Shown: positions 27,968-35,630 of the stretch, piece by piece | How the letters are laid out: each line of letters starts with the position of its first letter | Position numbering within the stretch: position 1 is the first letter of the stretch | DNA from: Candidatus Desulfarcum epimagneticum | GTDB lineage: Bacteria > Desulfobacterota > Desulfobacteria > Desulfobacterales > CR-1 | DNA length: 64,000 nucleotides | Reading direction: 5' to 3' | Assembly (NCBI GenBank): GCA_900659855.1 | Contig: CAACVI010000001.1 | Location: 425,179 to 489,178 of the forward strand | Translations under genes and position numbers: made by a program | Notes under the pieces: model-generated | What the model was told of the DNA's origin: nothing | The model's database searches: none | What the model saw: only the letters and a program-made list of their open reading frames with translations

Positions 27968-28924
27968 ATGAAAGATGAGCCCATGATTTCCCCCGGAACA
28001 GAAAAAAAACCGCCCCGGATCATTGTGGTGTGCGGCCCCACCGGGGTGGGAAAAACATCCGACGCCATTGAGATGGCGGAAAGAATCGGCGGCGAGATCA
28101 TCGGCGCCGACTCCATGCAGATCTATAAATTCATGAATATCGGGACCGCCAAGCCGACTCCGGAGGAGCGGGCCCGGGTCCGGCACCACATGGTGGATAT
28201 CGTGTTTCCGGATGGGGATTTTGACGCCGCGCGTTTCGCCCGTCAGGCGGACCGGGCGGCAAAGGCCGTTTTGGAAAAAAACCGGGTCCCCATCGTGGCC
28301 GGGGGAACCGGGTTTTATATCAAGGCCCTTTTGTCCGGCCTGTTTGACGCGGGGCCCGCCGACCCCGGCGCGCGGGACGCGGTCAAAAGGGAGCTTCGGG
28401 AAAACGGGCCCGGGTTTCTTCATGACAAACTGGCCCGCGTCGATCCCGAGGCCGCGAAACGGATTCATCCCAACGACGTGTTTCGAACCTCCCGGGCTCT
28501 GGAGGTGTTTTACGCCTCGGGCCGGCCCATCACCGAAAGACAAAAGGCCCACGCCTTCGGGGACCGGCGTTTTGACGCGCTGAAGATCGGCCTGAATATG
28601 GACCGGGAAAAGCTCTACGACCGGATCAACCGCCGGGTGGACGCCATGATGGCGTCTGGGTTTCCCGAAGAGGTCCGGGGTCTTTTCGACATGGGCTACC
28701 GGGAGGACCTTAAATCCATGCGCGCCATCGGGTACCGCCACATGGCCGATTTCATCGCCGGGCGCGTCTCCGAATCCGAGGCTGTGGAGACCATGAAAAG
28801 GGACACAAGGCGATACGCCAAAACCCAGCTCACCTGGTTTAAAAAGGACCCCGGCGTCATCTGGACCGGGCCCGGGGGCGTGGCGGGTCTGGAGACGGCT
28901 GTTCGGCGGCATCTGGACCGGTAG
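27968..28924 (+). CDS. miaA: tRNA dimethylallyltransferase
   Basis: Adds the isopentenyl group to A37 of tRNAs that read codons starting with U. The 318-residue protein has the P-loop GPTGVGKT (22-29), GADSMQIYKFMNIGTAKP, HHMVDI and GGTGFYIKALL, and the C-terminal GYRHMADFIAG, with the closing KRDTRRYAKTQLTWFKKD. It is transcribed away from hdrA. The ATG at 27968 would be nearly leaderless from the best promoter; the ATG at 27983 (MISPG) follows a GATGAG and is an equally good start, losing five residues. Confidence 0.94.
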   Translation: MKDEPMISPGTEKKPPRIIVVCGPTGVGKTSDAIEMAERIGGEIIGADSMQIYKFMNIGTAKPTPEERARVRHHMVDIVFPDGDFDAARFARQADRAAKAVLEKNRVPIVAGGTGFYIKALLSGLFDAGPADPGARDAVKRELRENGPGFLHDKLARVDPEAAKRIHPNDVFRTSRALEVFYASGRPITERQKAHAFGDRRFDALKIGLNMDREKLYDRINRRVDAMMASGFPEEVRGLFDMGYREDLKSMRAIGYRHMADFIAGRVSESEAVETMKRDTRRYAKTQLTWFKKDPGVIWTGPGGVAGLETAVRRHLDR

Positions 28925-29035
28925 GGGGCCGGGGGCTCAAGCCTTTTTTTTTGCGGTTTTTTTCTTTTTTATCCTTACAGATTTATTCGTCTTGTCAAAT
29001 TTTTTTCTGTTTTTTTATCATGCTGTCAATTTGGA

Positions 29036-29305
29036 TCAAGGGAAATAGCGGTAAATCTCGCTTCGGTGCAGACATCTGACAAAGCAGACGGTATCATCCT
29101 CAATAATAAGGCCCAGGCGATAAGCGCCGACCCTGATTCGGTAGTGGTTGCCCTGGGCCTTTAGTTTTTTGAGGTTCCGGATGGCGCGGATATCACGGGC
29201 CGCCTCAACTGCTTGGATAACCTGTCTTGCCCGTTTCATTAACTGTTTGTCGGTTTTACGTTTTTTTAAATCTTTCGCAAAACTTTTTTTAAAATCGAGA
29301 ATCAC
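29036..29305 (-). CDS. RelE/ParE-family toxin
   Basis: An 89-residue basic protein with the RelE-fold layout: FKKSFAKDLKKRK at the start, LKKLKAQGNHYRIRVGAYRLGLI in the middle and CLHRSEIYRYFP at the end. Toxins of this fold either cleave mRNA on the ribosome or act on gyrase; the tyrosine and arginines near the end favour ribonuclease action, but this is inference. It overlaps the antitoxin stop by 4 bases (ATGA), the normal antitoxin-first order. Confidence 0.85.
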   Translation of the reverse strand: MILDFKKSFAKDLKKRKTDKQLMKRARQVIQAVEAARDIRAIRNLKKLKAQGNHYRIRVGAYRLGLIIEDDTVCFVRCLHRSEIYRYFP

Positions 29306-29508
29306 GACCGGCCTTCCAGTATGTCAAAGACTTCCTGCCGGGTCGCTTTTCCAGATCCCCGGCCTTCCCGGATGGCGAGATTTAAGGCAATGTCTTCTAT
29401 GGCTTCCACGACAATATCATGGAACAGGCTTTGCTTTTCTTCGATCATTTCCGCAAGCGCTTCTTTAAAGACTTGTTTAAGGCGGCCTTCATCCATTACG
29501 GTTTGCAT
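29302..29508 (-). CDS. Antitoxin partner of the RelE-like toxin
   Basis: A 68-residue acidic protein (MQTVMDEGRLKQVFKEALAE...) lying directly ahead of the toxin. No clear DNA-binding domain is seen at the start; the C-terminal half (GSGKATRQEVFDILEG) should wrap the toxin. The ATG at 29508 has an AAAGGAGAG site at good spacing. An in-frame ATG seven codons upstream overlaps the stop of the truncated YafQ-like fragment, and could be used by coupling. Confidence 0.75.
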   Translation of the reverse strand: MQTVMDEGRLKQVFKEALAEMIEEKQSLFHDIVVEAIEDIALNLAIREGRGSGKATRQEVFDILEGRS

Positions 29509-29525
29509 GGTCTCTCCTTTTTTTA

Positions 29526-29588
29526 TCATTCCCTCAATCTCTTGACATCTTTTTGAAATTGCCTGGTTCTGCGAAGCGGATATTTCAC
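29526..29588 (-). pseudogene. Truncated YafQ-like toxin remnant
   Basis: From a GTG at 29588 overlapping the stop of the antitoxin remnant, 20 codons read MKYPLRRTRQFQKDVKRLRE then TGA. This matches only the first helix region of YafQ/RelE toxins (the xxxFKKDxKR pattern). The rest of the toxin is missing and the working antitoxin-toxin pair begins right after it. Confidence 0.55.
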
Positions 29589-29755
29589 TTCAGCAAATCC
29601 TCTCGCAACTCATCCATCGTATTAAAAACCGGCATATCTTTTTTGTTTTCCGAAAGCGCGTCTAAAGTGATTTTATTCGGGATTTTCAAATAATGCCGTA
29701 TTTCTTCATCCATGAAGCGGAGATCACACGTGTTCAGACCGCCGGATTTCATCAT
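29585..29755 (-). pseudogene. DinJ/RelB-like antitoxin remnant
   Basis: A 56-codon frame whose C-terminal part (LKIPNKITLDALSENKKDM then PVFNTMDELREDLLK) looks like the toxin-binding tail of DinJ/RelB antitoxins. The ribbon-helix-helix N-terminus is absent; the first codons (MMKSGGLNTCDLRF) are not family-like. The ATG overlaps the nupC stop, so it may still be translated. I read it as the surviving tail of a lost toxin-antitoxin pair. Confidence 0.55.
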
Positions 29756-31059
29756 CCCCCCAGAAGAATGGAGCCGTCGTTTGTGTAAAAAAGCCCGGCC
29801 ATGCATCCGGTCATCAGGCAGGCCAGGGTGGCGGCGGCCAGCGCCCGCAGGCCCGCCGCGCTGATGTCCCGGGTCCGCTCCGGGGCCAGGGCCGCGGCCC
29901 CGCCCACGAATATGGACATGGAGGCGATGTGGGAAAACCCGCACAGGGCGTAGGCGGCGATGACGGCCGAGCGGGGATGGACGATGGCGTTTTCGCGGAT
30001 GGCCCCGGCCAGGTCCCCGTAGGCGGCCAGCTCGGTGATGATGGTCCGGCTTCCCACGATTTTCGACACCGCCAGGGCGTCTTCAGGGGGAACCCCCATG
30101 ATCAGAACAAAGGGGTAGGCGACCCATCCCATGATGGTTTTCAGCGACAGCTCGCCCCCCATGCCCAGCCATCCGCCCGCGTGTCCCCATCCCCAGCCGA
30201 GAAGGCTGTCCGCCAGGGCCGCCAGACCCAGAACGGCGACGAGAAGCGCCACGATGCCCACGACGAGCCTCACCCCCGAGTTCGCGCCGGAGATGACGGC
30301 GGCGAACACATTGTCCTCTTTTTCCGCGTGAATCCGGGCCGCTTTTCCCAGGGTTTCGGGCGTTTCGGTTTCGGGCATGAGAATTTTGGACATGACCACG
30401 GCCGCCGGGGCCGAGAGGATGGACGCCGATATCAGGTGACCGGCGATGGCGGGGAACACGTCTCGCAGAAACAGAACGTATATTAAAAGGACGTTGGAGG
30501 CCACGGTGGCCATGCCCGCCGTCAGAACCAGGCACAGCTCGGAGCGGGTCATCCGGCGGATGTGGGGGCGGATGGCCAGCATGGACTCCACGCCCACAAA
30601 GATGTTGCTGGAAACCGCCACAGCCTCGGCGCCGGAGATTTTCATGAGCCGGGAAAACAGGCGTCCGAAAAGGCGGATGACGGCCTGCATGATTCCGTAA
30701 AAATAAAGGATCGAGATCAGGGCCGAAAAGAACAGGATCGTGGGAAGGCCCTGGAAGGCCAGGATAAAGCCGAACTGGGGTTTGGACGCCTCGAAGGGCG
30801 CGGGGCCGCCGCTTAGGTACCCGAAACAGAACCGGGCCCCGGCCATGGCCGAGGCGAGCAGGCTGTTGGTGATGTCGTTTAACGTCAGAAACAGGCCCCG
30901 GCTGGCCGGCGCCAGGAAGACCACGGCGGCCAGGGCCGCCTGAAGGCCGACCCCCCAGGCGATGGTTTTGAAATTCAGGCGTCGGGGATGGGTGGAAAAA
31001 AGCCATGCGACGCCCATCAGGGCGAACGCGCCGGCCAGACTGATGAGATGATAAGTCAT
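29752..31059 (-). CDS. nupC: Concentrative nucleoside transporter (CNT/NupC family)
   Basis: A 435-residue inner-membrane protein that imports nucleosides with a cation. Many hydrophobic segments are visible; family motifs include GLPTILFFSALISILYFYGIMQ as a transmembrane-loop region split around residues 104-125, GVESMLAIRPH, and GSRTIITELAAY and CGFSHIASMSIFVGG in the second half, equivalent to the CNT core. It precedes, and its stop overlaps, the antitoxin remnant. It is transcribed towards miaA, apart from the ribosomal protein genes. Confidence 0.9.
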   Translation of the reverse strand: MTYHLISLAGAFALMGVAWLFSTHPRRLNFKTIAWGVGLQAALAAVVFLAPASRGLFLTLNDITNSLLASAMAGARFCFGYLSGGPAPFEASKPQFGFILAFQGLPTILFFSALISILYFYGIMQAVIRLFGRLFSRLMKISGAEAVAVSSNIFVGVESMLAIRPHIRRMTRSELCLVLTAGMATVASNVLLIYVLFLRDVFPAIAGHLISASILSAPAAVVMSKILMPETETPETLGKAARIHAEKEDNVFAAVISGANSGVRLVVGIVALLVAVLGLAALADSLLGWGWGHAGGWLGMGGELSLKTIMGWVAYPFVLIMGVPPEDALAVSKIVGSRTIITELAAYGDLAGAIRENAIVHPRSAVIAAYALCGFSHIASMSIFVGGAAALAPERTRDISAAGLRALAAATLACLMTGCMAGLFYTNDGSILLGG

Positions 31060-31182
31060 GGTTTTGGCCCTCCCTTTTTTGACCGGACCCGGCCCCGCCG
31101 CTGTTTCGGGCGGGCCGGGTTTGGAATGGTTTCAGTCAATGGTTTAAAATGGCGCCTGGGCGCGCTCAAGTCAATTATAAAG

Positions 31183-31275
31183 TTGATGGCGTCGTAAAAA
31201 ATCCGATCTACTGCGTTCCGGGACTTTTTTACGAGTTTATCAAAGTGGACGGCGCCGTAAAAAATGCGTCGCAGC
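31183..31275 (-). repeat. Dispersed intergenic repeat, family A (copy 2)
   Basis: Inverted relative to the other copies: GGCGTCGTAAAAAATCC, GATCTACTGCGTTCCGGGAC and TTTTTTACGAGTTTATCA, followed by a second partial unit GGCGCCGTAAAAAATGCG. The GATCTACTG segment recurs at 37.7 kb. Confidence 0.7.
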
Positions 31276-31286
31276 GGTTTTTGATG

Positions 31287-31331
31287 AACTCAACAAACCC
31301 TATAAACCCAACGAACTCTACAAACTCAAAA
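31287..31331 (+). repeat. 9-base tandem repeat, five units
   Basis: Five imperfect units of the form AACYCWAYA (AACTCAACA, AACCCTATA, AACCCAACG, AACTCTACA, AACTCAAAA) just before the rplM promoter. They lie outside any likely coding frame. Confidence 0.75.
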
Positions 31332-31340
31332 AACTTTTTC

Positions 31341-31369
31341 TTGACAGGGAGCGGTTTTTTCATTACAAA
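31341..31369 (+). promoter_or_regulatory. Candidate promoter of rplM-rpsI
   Basis: TTGACA (31341-31346) and TACAAA (31364-31369) with a 17-base spacer, 35 bases before the rplM start. The remaining part of the 344-base gap back to nupC holds only the two repeats listed here. Confidence 0.6.
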
Positions 31370-31403
31370 TAGCCTTTTTATAAAAACACATGAGGTTAAC
31401 CAC

Positions 31404-31841
31404 ATGAAAAAACAGACATACAGCGCGAAAAAATCCGACAACCCCAACGTGTGGCGCATGGTGGACGCGGACGGGGCCGTCCTGGGAAGGCTCGCCTCCC
31501 AGGTGGCGGCCCGTTTGAGGGGGAAACACAACCCCCTTTTTACCCCCCATGTGGACACAGGCGACAGCGTGGTGGTGATCAACGCCGAAAAGATTGTGCT
31601 GACCGGCGGAAAATGGGATAAAAAACAGTACCACCGGCACAGCGGATATATCGGCGGGCTTAAAACCATCACGGCGAAAAAACTGATGGAGAAGCGGCCC
31701 GAAGACCTCATCCGTTCCGCTGTAAAGGGCATGCTGCCGAAAAACAGGCTCGGCCGGAAGCTGTTTAAAAAGCTCAAGGTTTACGCCGGAAGCGAGCATC
31801 CCCACGAAGCCCAGCGGCCCGAGCCGCTTTCGCTGTCTTAA
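31404..31841 (+). CDS. rplM: 50S ribosomal protein L13
   Basis: A 145-residue large-subunit protein. It shows the family pattern: a [16 protein letters not shown] start, [22 protein letters not shown], the [12 protein letters not shown] segment and the [20 protein letters not shown] region before the end. The ATG at 31404 follows a GAGG site and gives the normal length; the open frame upstream is repeat-derived. It forms the usual pair with rpsI 49 bases on. Confidence 0.97.
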   Translation: MKKQTYSAKKSDNPNVWRMVDADGAVLGRLASQVAARLRGKHNPLFTPHVDTGDSVVVINAEKIVLTGGKWDKKQYHRHSGYIGGLKTITAKKLMEKRPEDLIRSAVKGMLPKNRLGRKLFKKLKVYAGSEHPHEAQRPEPLSLS

Positions 31842-31890
31842 CCCGGAAACCTTAAAAAATCGATTGGACGACATCTTAAAGGATTTCAAA

Positions 31891-32283
31891 GTGACCGAAA
31901 ACGTTTACTACGCCACCGGCAAAAGAAAGAACGCAGTGGCCCGGACCTGGCTGACCCCGGGCGATGGAAAAATTATCATCAACGACATGCCCGCCGAGGA
32001 GTATTTCAGGGTCCAGACCGCCTCCATGATCATGACCCAGCCCATGACCCTGACTCACACGCTGGGTAAATTCGACATCCGGGCCACCGTGCGGGGCGGG
32101 GGCGTCTCCGGCCAGGCCGGGGCCCTTCGGCACGGCATCACCAAGGCTCTGATCCTGTGGGACCCCGATCTCAGACAGGCCCTTAAAAAAGCGGGTTTTG
32201 TCAAGCGCGACCCCCGGGTCAAGGAAAGAAAAAAATACGGTCAGAAGGGCGCGCGGGCCCATTTCCAGTTCTCGAAACGATAG
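31891..32283 (+). CDS. rpsI: 30S ribosomal protein S9
   Basis: A 130-residue small-subunit protein ending in the invariant arginine, whose tail reaches the P-site tRNA. Motifs seen: [31 protein letters not shown] and [24 protein letters not shown] in the C-terminal part. The start is taken as the GTG at 31891 because an AAAGGA site stands at correct spacing and the length becomes exactly that of typical S9; a TTG at 31864 in the same frame would add nine residues. Confidence 0.95.
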   Translation: MTENVYYATGKRKNAVARTWLTPGDGKIIINDMPAEEYFRVQTASMIMTQPMTLTHTLGKFDIRATVRGGGVSGQAGALRHGITKALILWDPDLRQALKKAGFVKRDPRVKERKKYGQKGARAHFQFSKR

Positions 32284-32300
32284 ACCGGCTTTTTTTAATA

Positions 32301-32346
32301 TTGATAAACTCGTAGAAAAGCACGGGACAGCGTCGTAAAAAATTCC
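32301..32346 (+). repeat. Dispersed intergenic repeat, family A (copy 3)
   Basis: TTGATAAACTCGTAGAAAAG then CACGGGACAGCGTCGTAAAA and AATTCC. The cleanest copy of the family, between rpsI and tatA. Confidence 0.75.
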
Positions 32347-32365
32347 GCCCGAAAGGACGTCCACT

Positions 32366-32731
32366 ATGTTCGGCATCGGCATGCCTGAAATGATTATGAT
32401 CCTTGTGATCGCGCTGATTGTCATCGGGCCGAAAAAACTGCCCGATCTGGCAAAATCCCTGGGACGCGCCATGGGAGAGTTTAAACGGGCCACAAGCGAT
32501 TTAAAAGCGTCCATTGATCTGGAGGGGGATATCAAAGGCGTTGAGGACGGCCCCGGGTTCCCGGACGGCTCCCCGAAATCTCCGGACTCCGAACCCCTGG
32601 AAAATGAGGACGGGGACGACGCCGAAGAGGATTCCGGAGCCGCGGGCGAAGACGAGGCGAAAACTCCCCCTGAAACGGCCCCCCGCAAAACCGGCGGGGC
32701 CGATCCCGGAAGCATGACCGGCAATGGATGA
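32366..32731 (+). CDS. tatA: Twin-arginine translocase subunit TatA/TatB
   Basis: A 121-residue inner-membrane component of the Tat exporter for folded proteins. One N-terminal membrane segment (EMIMILVIALIVIG), the hinge, and an amphipathic helix (KKLPDLAKSLGRAMGEFKRA) are seen, then a long acidic, proline-rich tail (residues 50-121). The GPKKLPDLAKSLG motif is shared by TatA and TatB, and the long tail leans towards TatB; sequence alone does not decide. It overlaps tatC by 8 bases. Tat clients in this window include the phosphoesterase at 57-58 kb. Confidence 0.88.
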   Translation: MFGIGMPEMIMILVIALIVIGPKKLPDLAKSLGRAMGEFKRATSDLKASIDLEGDIKGVEDGPGFPDGSPKSPDSEPLENEDGDDAEEDSGAAGEDEAKTPPETAPRKTGGADPGSMTGNG

Positions 32732-33509
32732 AGAATCGAAACTTCCTTTCACCTCCCACCTGGATGAGCTGAGAAAAAGGCTCATCGTGTGCTTTGTCGC
32801 GGTGGGCGTGGGCTTTGCCGCCTCCTATTTCTTCAAAGAGATCCTTTTCGAGATTCTCATGACGCCTCTCAAAGAGGCCCTCAACCCCGGGGACACCCTG
32901 ATTTTCACCGGCCTTCCCGAGGCGTTTTTCACCTACCTGAAAGTGGCTTTCCTGTCGGGCCTGATCCTGGCCGCCCCCGTCATTTTGTACGAATTCTGGA
33001 TGTTTGTGGCGCCCGGCCTGTACAAAAACGAGCGGCGCGCCCTGATCCCCATCGTGATCCTGTCGTCCTTTTTTTTCGTGGGCGGCGCCCTGTTCGGCTA
33101 TTTCGTGGTGTTTCCCTTCGGCTTTCGGTTTTTCCTGGGATTCGCCACTGAAATCATCCGGCCCATGCCGTCCATGCGGGAATATTTAAGCTTCGCATCC
33201 CGGCTCCTTCTGGCCTTCGGCCTGGTGTTTGAGCTTCCCCTCGTCCTGACGTTCTTTGTCCGAATGGGCATTGTGTCCATCGACTTTTTAAAGCGAAACC
33301 GGAAATACGCCCTGCTGATTTTTTTCGCCGGCGCGGCCATTCTGACGCCTCCTGACGTGGTCACCCAGGTCATGATGGCCGGCCCCCTCATGGCGCTGTA
33401 CGAAATCAGCATCATCGGCGCGAAGGTGTTCGGGGGGAAAAAAGGAGCCGGAAAGGACGAAAAAAAAGAAAAAAGCGATGACGGAGGAGAAAAAGAGCCC
33501 CCGGATTAA
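32724..33509 (+). CDS. tatC: Twin-arginine translocase subunit TatC
   Basis: The multispan receptor of the Tat system that reads the twin-arginine signal. The 261-residue protein starts with the conserved SHLDELRKRL and has several hydrophobic spans, with FTGLPEAFFTYLKVAF and LYEFWMFVAPGLYKNERR. The C-terminus (after MALYEISIIGAK) is a lysine-rich cytoplasmic tail. The ATG lies inside the end of tatA. Confidence 0.95.
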   Translation: MDEESKLPFTSHLDELRKRLIVCFVAVGVGFAASYFFKEILFEILMTPLKEALNPGDTLIFTGLPEAFFTYLKVAFLSGLILAAPVILYEFWMFVAPGLYKNERRALIPIVILSSFFFVGGALFGYFVVFPFGFRFFLGFATEIIRPMPSMREYLSFASRLLLAFGLVFELPLVLTFFVRMGIVSIDFLKRNRKYALLIFFAGAAILTPPDVVTQVMMAGPLMALYEISIIGAKVFGGKKGAGKDEKKEKSDDGGEKEPPD

Positions 33510-33703
33510 AAAACCCCGGTTTTGCCATTGACAGAACCATTTTCGCCTGTTAAGAGAGACGATGGCGCCTGACAGGTTTGTCTGATTTGGCCGGGCTTGG
33601 AATGGGCCTGCCGGAACGGACTTGCGCCGGCGGGAAAAAAATTAGCGGGTTTTGAATTTTTTTAAAACAAAGGTTCATGAAAAAAAGGAGGGAATCACAA
33701 TCC

Positions 33704-34156
33704 ATGGAAAAAAAATCTTTACTGCTGATAATGATGATCGCGGGCATGGCCACCCTGTTCGCGGCGGCCGGAATCATGGCCGGGACCACGGCTCCGGACG
33801 TGATAGAGCTGAACAGCCCGGAGTACGCCAAGCATAAGAAAGGCATCGTCAAGCTCACTCACAAAAAACACGTCGAGGAATACAAGGCCGGATGCGGCGA
33901 GTGCCACCACGACGACAAGGGCAAACCCCTGGCTTTAAAGGCGGGCGACGATGTTCAGCGTTGCATTGAGTGCCACAAAATACCCAGCGAAAGACCCAAG
34001 GGGAAAGGCGCGCCCAAGCTGTCCAAAAAGCAGAGGCTGGAATACCACGCCGAGGCGTTGCATTACAACTGCAAGGGCTGCCATAAGAATTTTAACAGGA
34101 GAACCAAAACCAAGGCCGCGCCCACGACCTGCGCCAAATGCCATCCCAAGAAATAA
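33704..34156 (+). CDS. Tetraheme cytochrome c3-type protein
   Basis: A 150-residue periplasmic electron carrier typical of sulfate reducers. A signal peptide (MEKKSLLLIMMIAGMATLFA...) is followed by four CxxCH heme sites: Cys64-His68, Cys87-His91, Cys123-His127 and Cys143-His147. Extra histidines (HKKH near 53-56 and H115, H120) can serve as second axial ligands, as in class III cytochromes. Such proteins pass electrons from periplasmic hydrogenase or formate dehydrogenase to membrane complexes. The ATG at 33704 follows GGAGGG; an upstream in-frame ATG lacks a site. Confidence 0.9.
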   Translation: MEKKSLLLIMMIAGMATLFAAAGIMAGTTAPDVIELNSPEYAKHKKGIVKLTHKKHVEEYKAGCGECHHDDKGKPLALKAGDDVQRCIECHKIPSERPKGKGAPKLSKKQRLEYHAEALHYNCKGCHKNFNRRTKTKAAPTTCAKCHPKK

Positions 34157-34166
34157 CAATAATTTC

Positions 34167-34195
34167 TTGACAAACCGGCGAAACGGTAATAAAGT
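34167..34195 (+). promoter_or_regulatory. Candidate promoter of the porin gene
   Basis: TTGACA (34167-34172) and TAAAGT (34190-34195), 17-base spacer, followed by a leader of about 90 bases. The -10 is weak. Confidence 0.35.
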
Positions 34196-34290
34196 CGTCG
34201 TTGCGTTTGGTTTATTGAAGAATAATGGACGAAACGAAAAAGGGAAATGGACGGAAAAAAACAGATAAACAAACTTTAGGAGGAAAACAG

Positions 34291-35523
34291 ATGAAAAAAT
34301 TTTTAGTTTCACTTGTGGCTGTTTGCTTCGCTCTTCTGCTTGCCGCGCCTTCAATGGCGGTGGATTTAAGCGGACACATGAGAGCGCGCGGGTTTTCAAT
34401 GGCCAATCCGGGCCTGAACGCCGATGACCAGGATTCAAACGCTTACTATGACACCCGGGTGCGTATGCAGGCTGTTGTCAAACCCACGGACAAGATTTCT
34501 CTGACCTTCCAGGCGGATATCTTTGATGGGTATAAGCTGGGAACAGTCGGTCCGTATGCCGCCGCCACCGACTCCATTGACATGGACCGGGCGTATATCA
34601 CCATTCTCTCCGATTACGGAAAATTTGACATCGGCCGCATGAAGGGCGGGGCCTGGGGAACTGCCTTCGGCGATTACGAGGGAGATTTTGATCGAATTAA
34701 ATACACCCTTCCCTACAGCGACAAACTGACCCTCGTGGGCATCGCTCAGAAATCGACTGAAGGCGACGCCAACACGGTCAAAGGCTCCGATCAGGATGAT
34801 GATATCATTTATCTTGCTGGTATTTACAAGCTTGAAAATGGCGTTGCCGGTTTGCTGGGCGCTTATGCCAACTACAGATCCACCGGAACGACAGATATCA
34901 ATAAAAGAGTGCTTGTCCCCTATTACAAGGGAAAATTCGGTGATCTTGGGATCCAGGCCGAGTTGATTTATGAGTTTGGCGATATTGACAGACCGGAGGG
35001 AACCAAGGATGGCGACATAAGCGGTTTGTCATACAACATTGAGGCCACCTATGACATTCCCGGGCCCTTCAGCTTTGAGGCCGGTTATGCCTTTGCCAGC
35101 GGTGACGACACAACCGACGCTAACTCAGAGGCGGGGAACACCTTCTACGGCGGAATCGGGGCGGACTGGGACAAATTTGTGATATTCTCCGACGCCGACT
35201 GCCTGTTGAATAGCACTGGAACAACCCCTGTGACCCAGTATGGCGTGAAACTGTGGTACCTGGGCGCCAAATACGCGCTGACCGAAGACATCAGCCTGTG
35301 GGGGAATATCGGCGGGGCCACCGCTGATCAGGCCGGGGATGCTGAAAGCGACGACTACGGAATTGAGTTTGACGTCAACATGTCCTGGAATCTTATGGAC
35401 AACCTGACCTACACCATGCGTCTGGGCTTCCTGAATGCAGGAGATCTCTGGAAGAAAATCAACACGGTCAACGAAGTGGACGACACCTTCACCATCTATC
35501 ACAAACTGCAGGTGGATTTCTAA
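34291..35523 (+). CDS. Outer-membrane porin-like beta-barrel protein
   Basis: A 410-residue exported protein. The signal peptide ends at SMA before VDLSG (residue 23/24). The mature part has alternating hydrophobic strands rich in Gly, Tyr and Asp, and ends LQVDF with the terminal phenylalanine that outer-membrane barrels present to BamA. A long acidic stretch near residue 165 (KGSDQDDDI) looks like an external loop. Codon use is less G/C-biased than in neighbouring genes, as is common for highly expressed porins. The solute is unknown. A strong TAGGAGG site precedes the ATG. Confidence 0.8.
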   Translation: MKKFLVSLVAVCFALLLAAPSMAVDLSGHMRARGFSMANPGLNADDQDSNAYYDTRVRMQAVVKPTDKISLTFQADIFDGYKLGTVGPYAAATDSIDMDRAYITILSDYGKFDIGRMKGGAWGTAFGDYEGDFDRIKYTLPYSDKLTLVGIAQKSTEGDANTVKGSDQDDDIIYLAGIYKLENGVAGLLGAYANYRSTGTTDINKRVLVPYYKGKFGDLGIQAELIYEFGDIDRPEGTKDGDISGLSYNIEATYDIPGPFSFEAGYAFASGDDTTDANSEAGNTFYGGIGADWDKFVIFSDADCLLNSTGTTPVTQYGVKLWYLGAKYALTEDISLWGNIGGATADQAGDAESDDYGIEFDVNMSWNLMDNLTYTMRLGFLNAGDLWKKINTVNEVDDTFTIYHKLQVDF

Positions 35524-35558
35524 TCTCGATTTGAAATCAGTCCATATTGGATAATCAA

Positions 35559-35595
35559 AACCCGGCGGGGCGTTCAAAGCCCGTCGGGTTTTTTT
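35559..35595 (+). terminator. Rho-independent terminator of the porin gene
   Basis: An 11-bp stem (AACCCGGCGGG with CCCGTCGGGTT, one G-U pair) followed by seven T, 36 bases past the porin stop. Confidence 0.88.
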
Positions 35596-35630
35596 ATGGC
35601 CGTTTTTTAAAACGCGACGGATTGGATATT

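Noticed and set aside
31149-31403. N-terminal extension of ribosomal protein L13
   Set aside because: The added 85 codons are repeat-derived ([11 protein letters not shown] pattern from the 9-base repeat) and the normal start with correct length lies at 31404.
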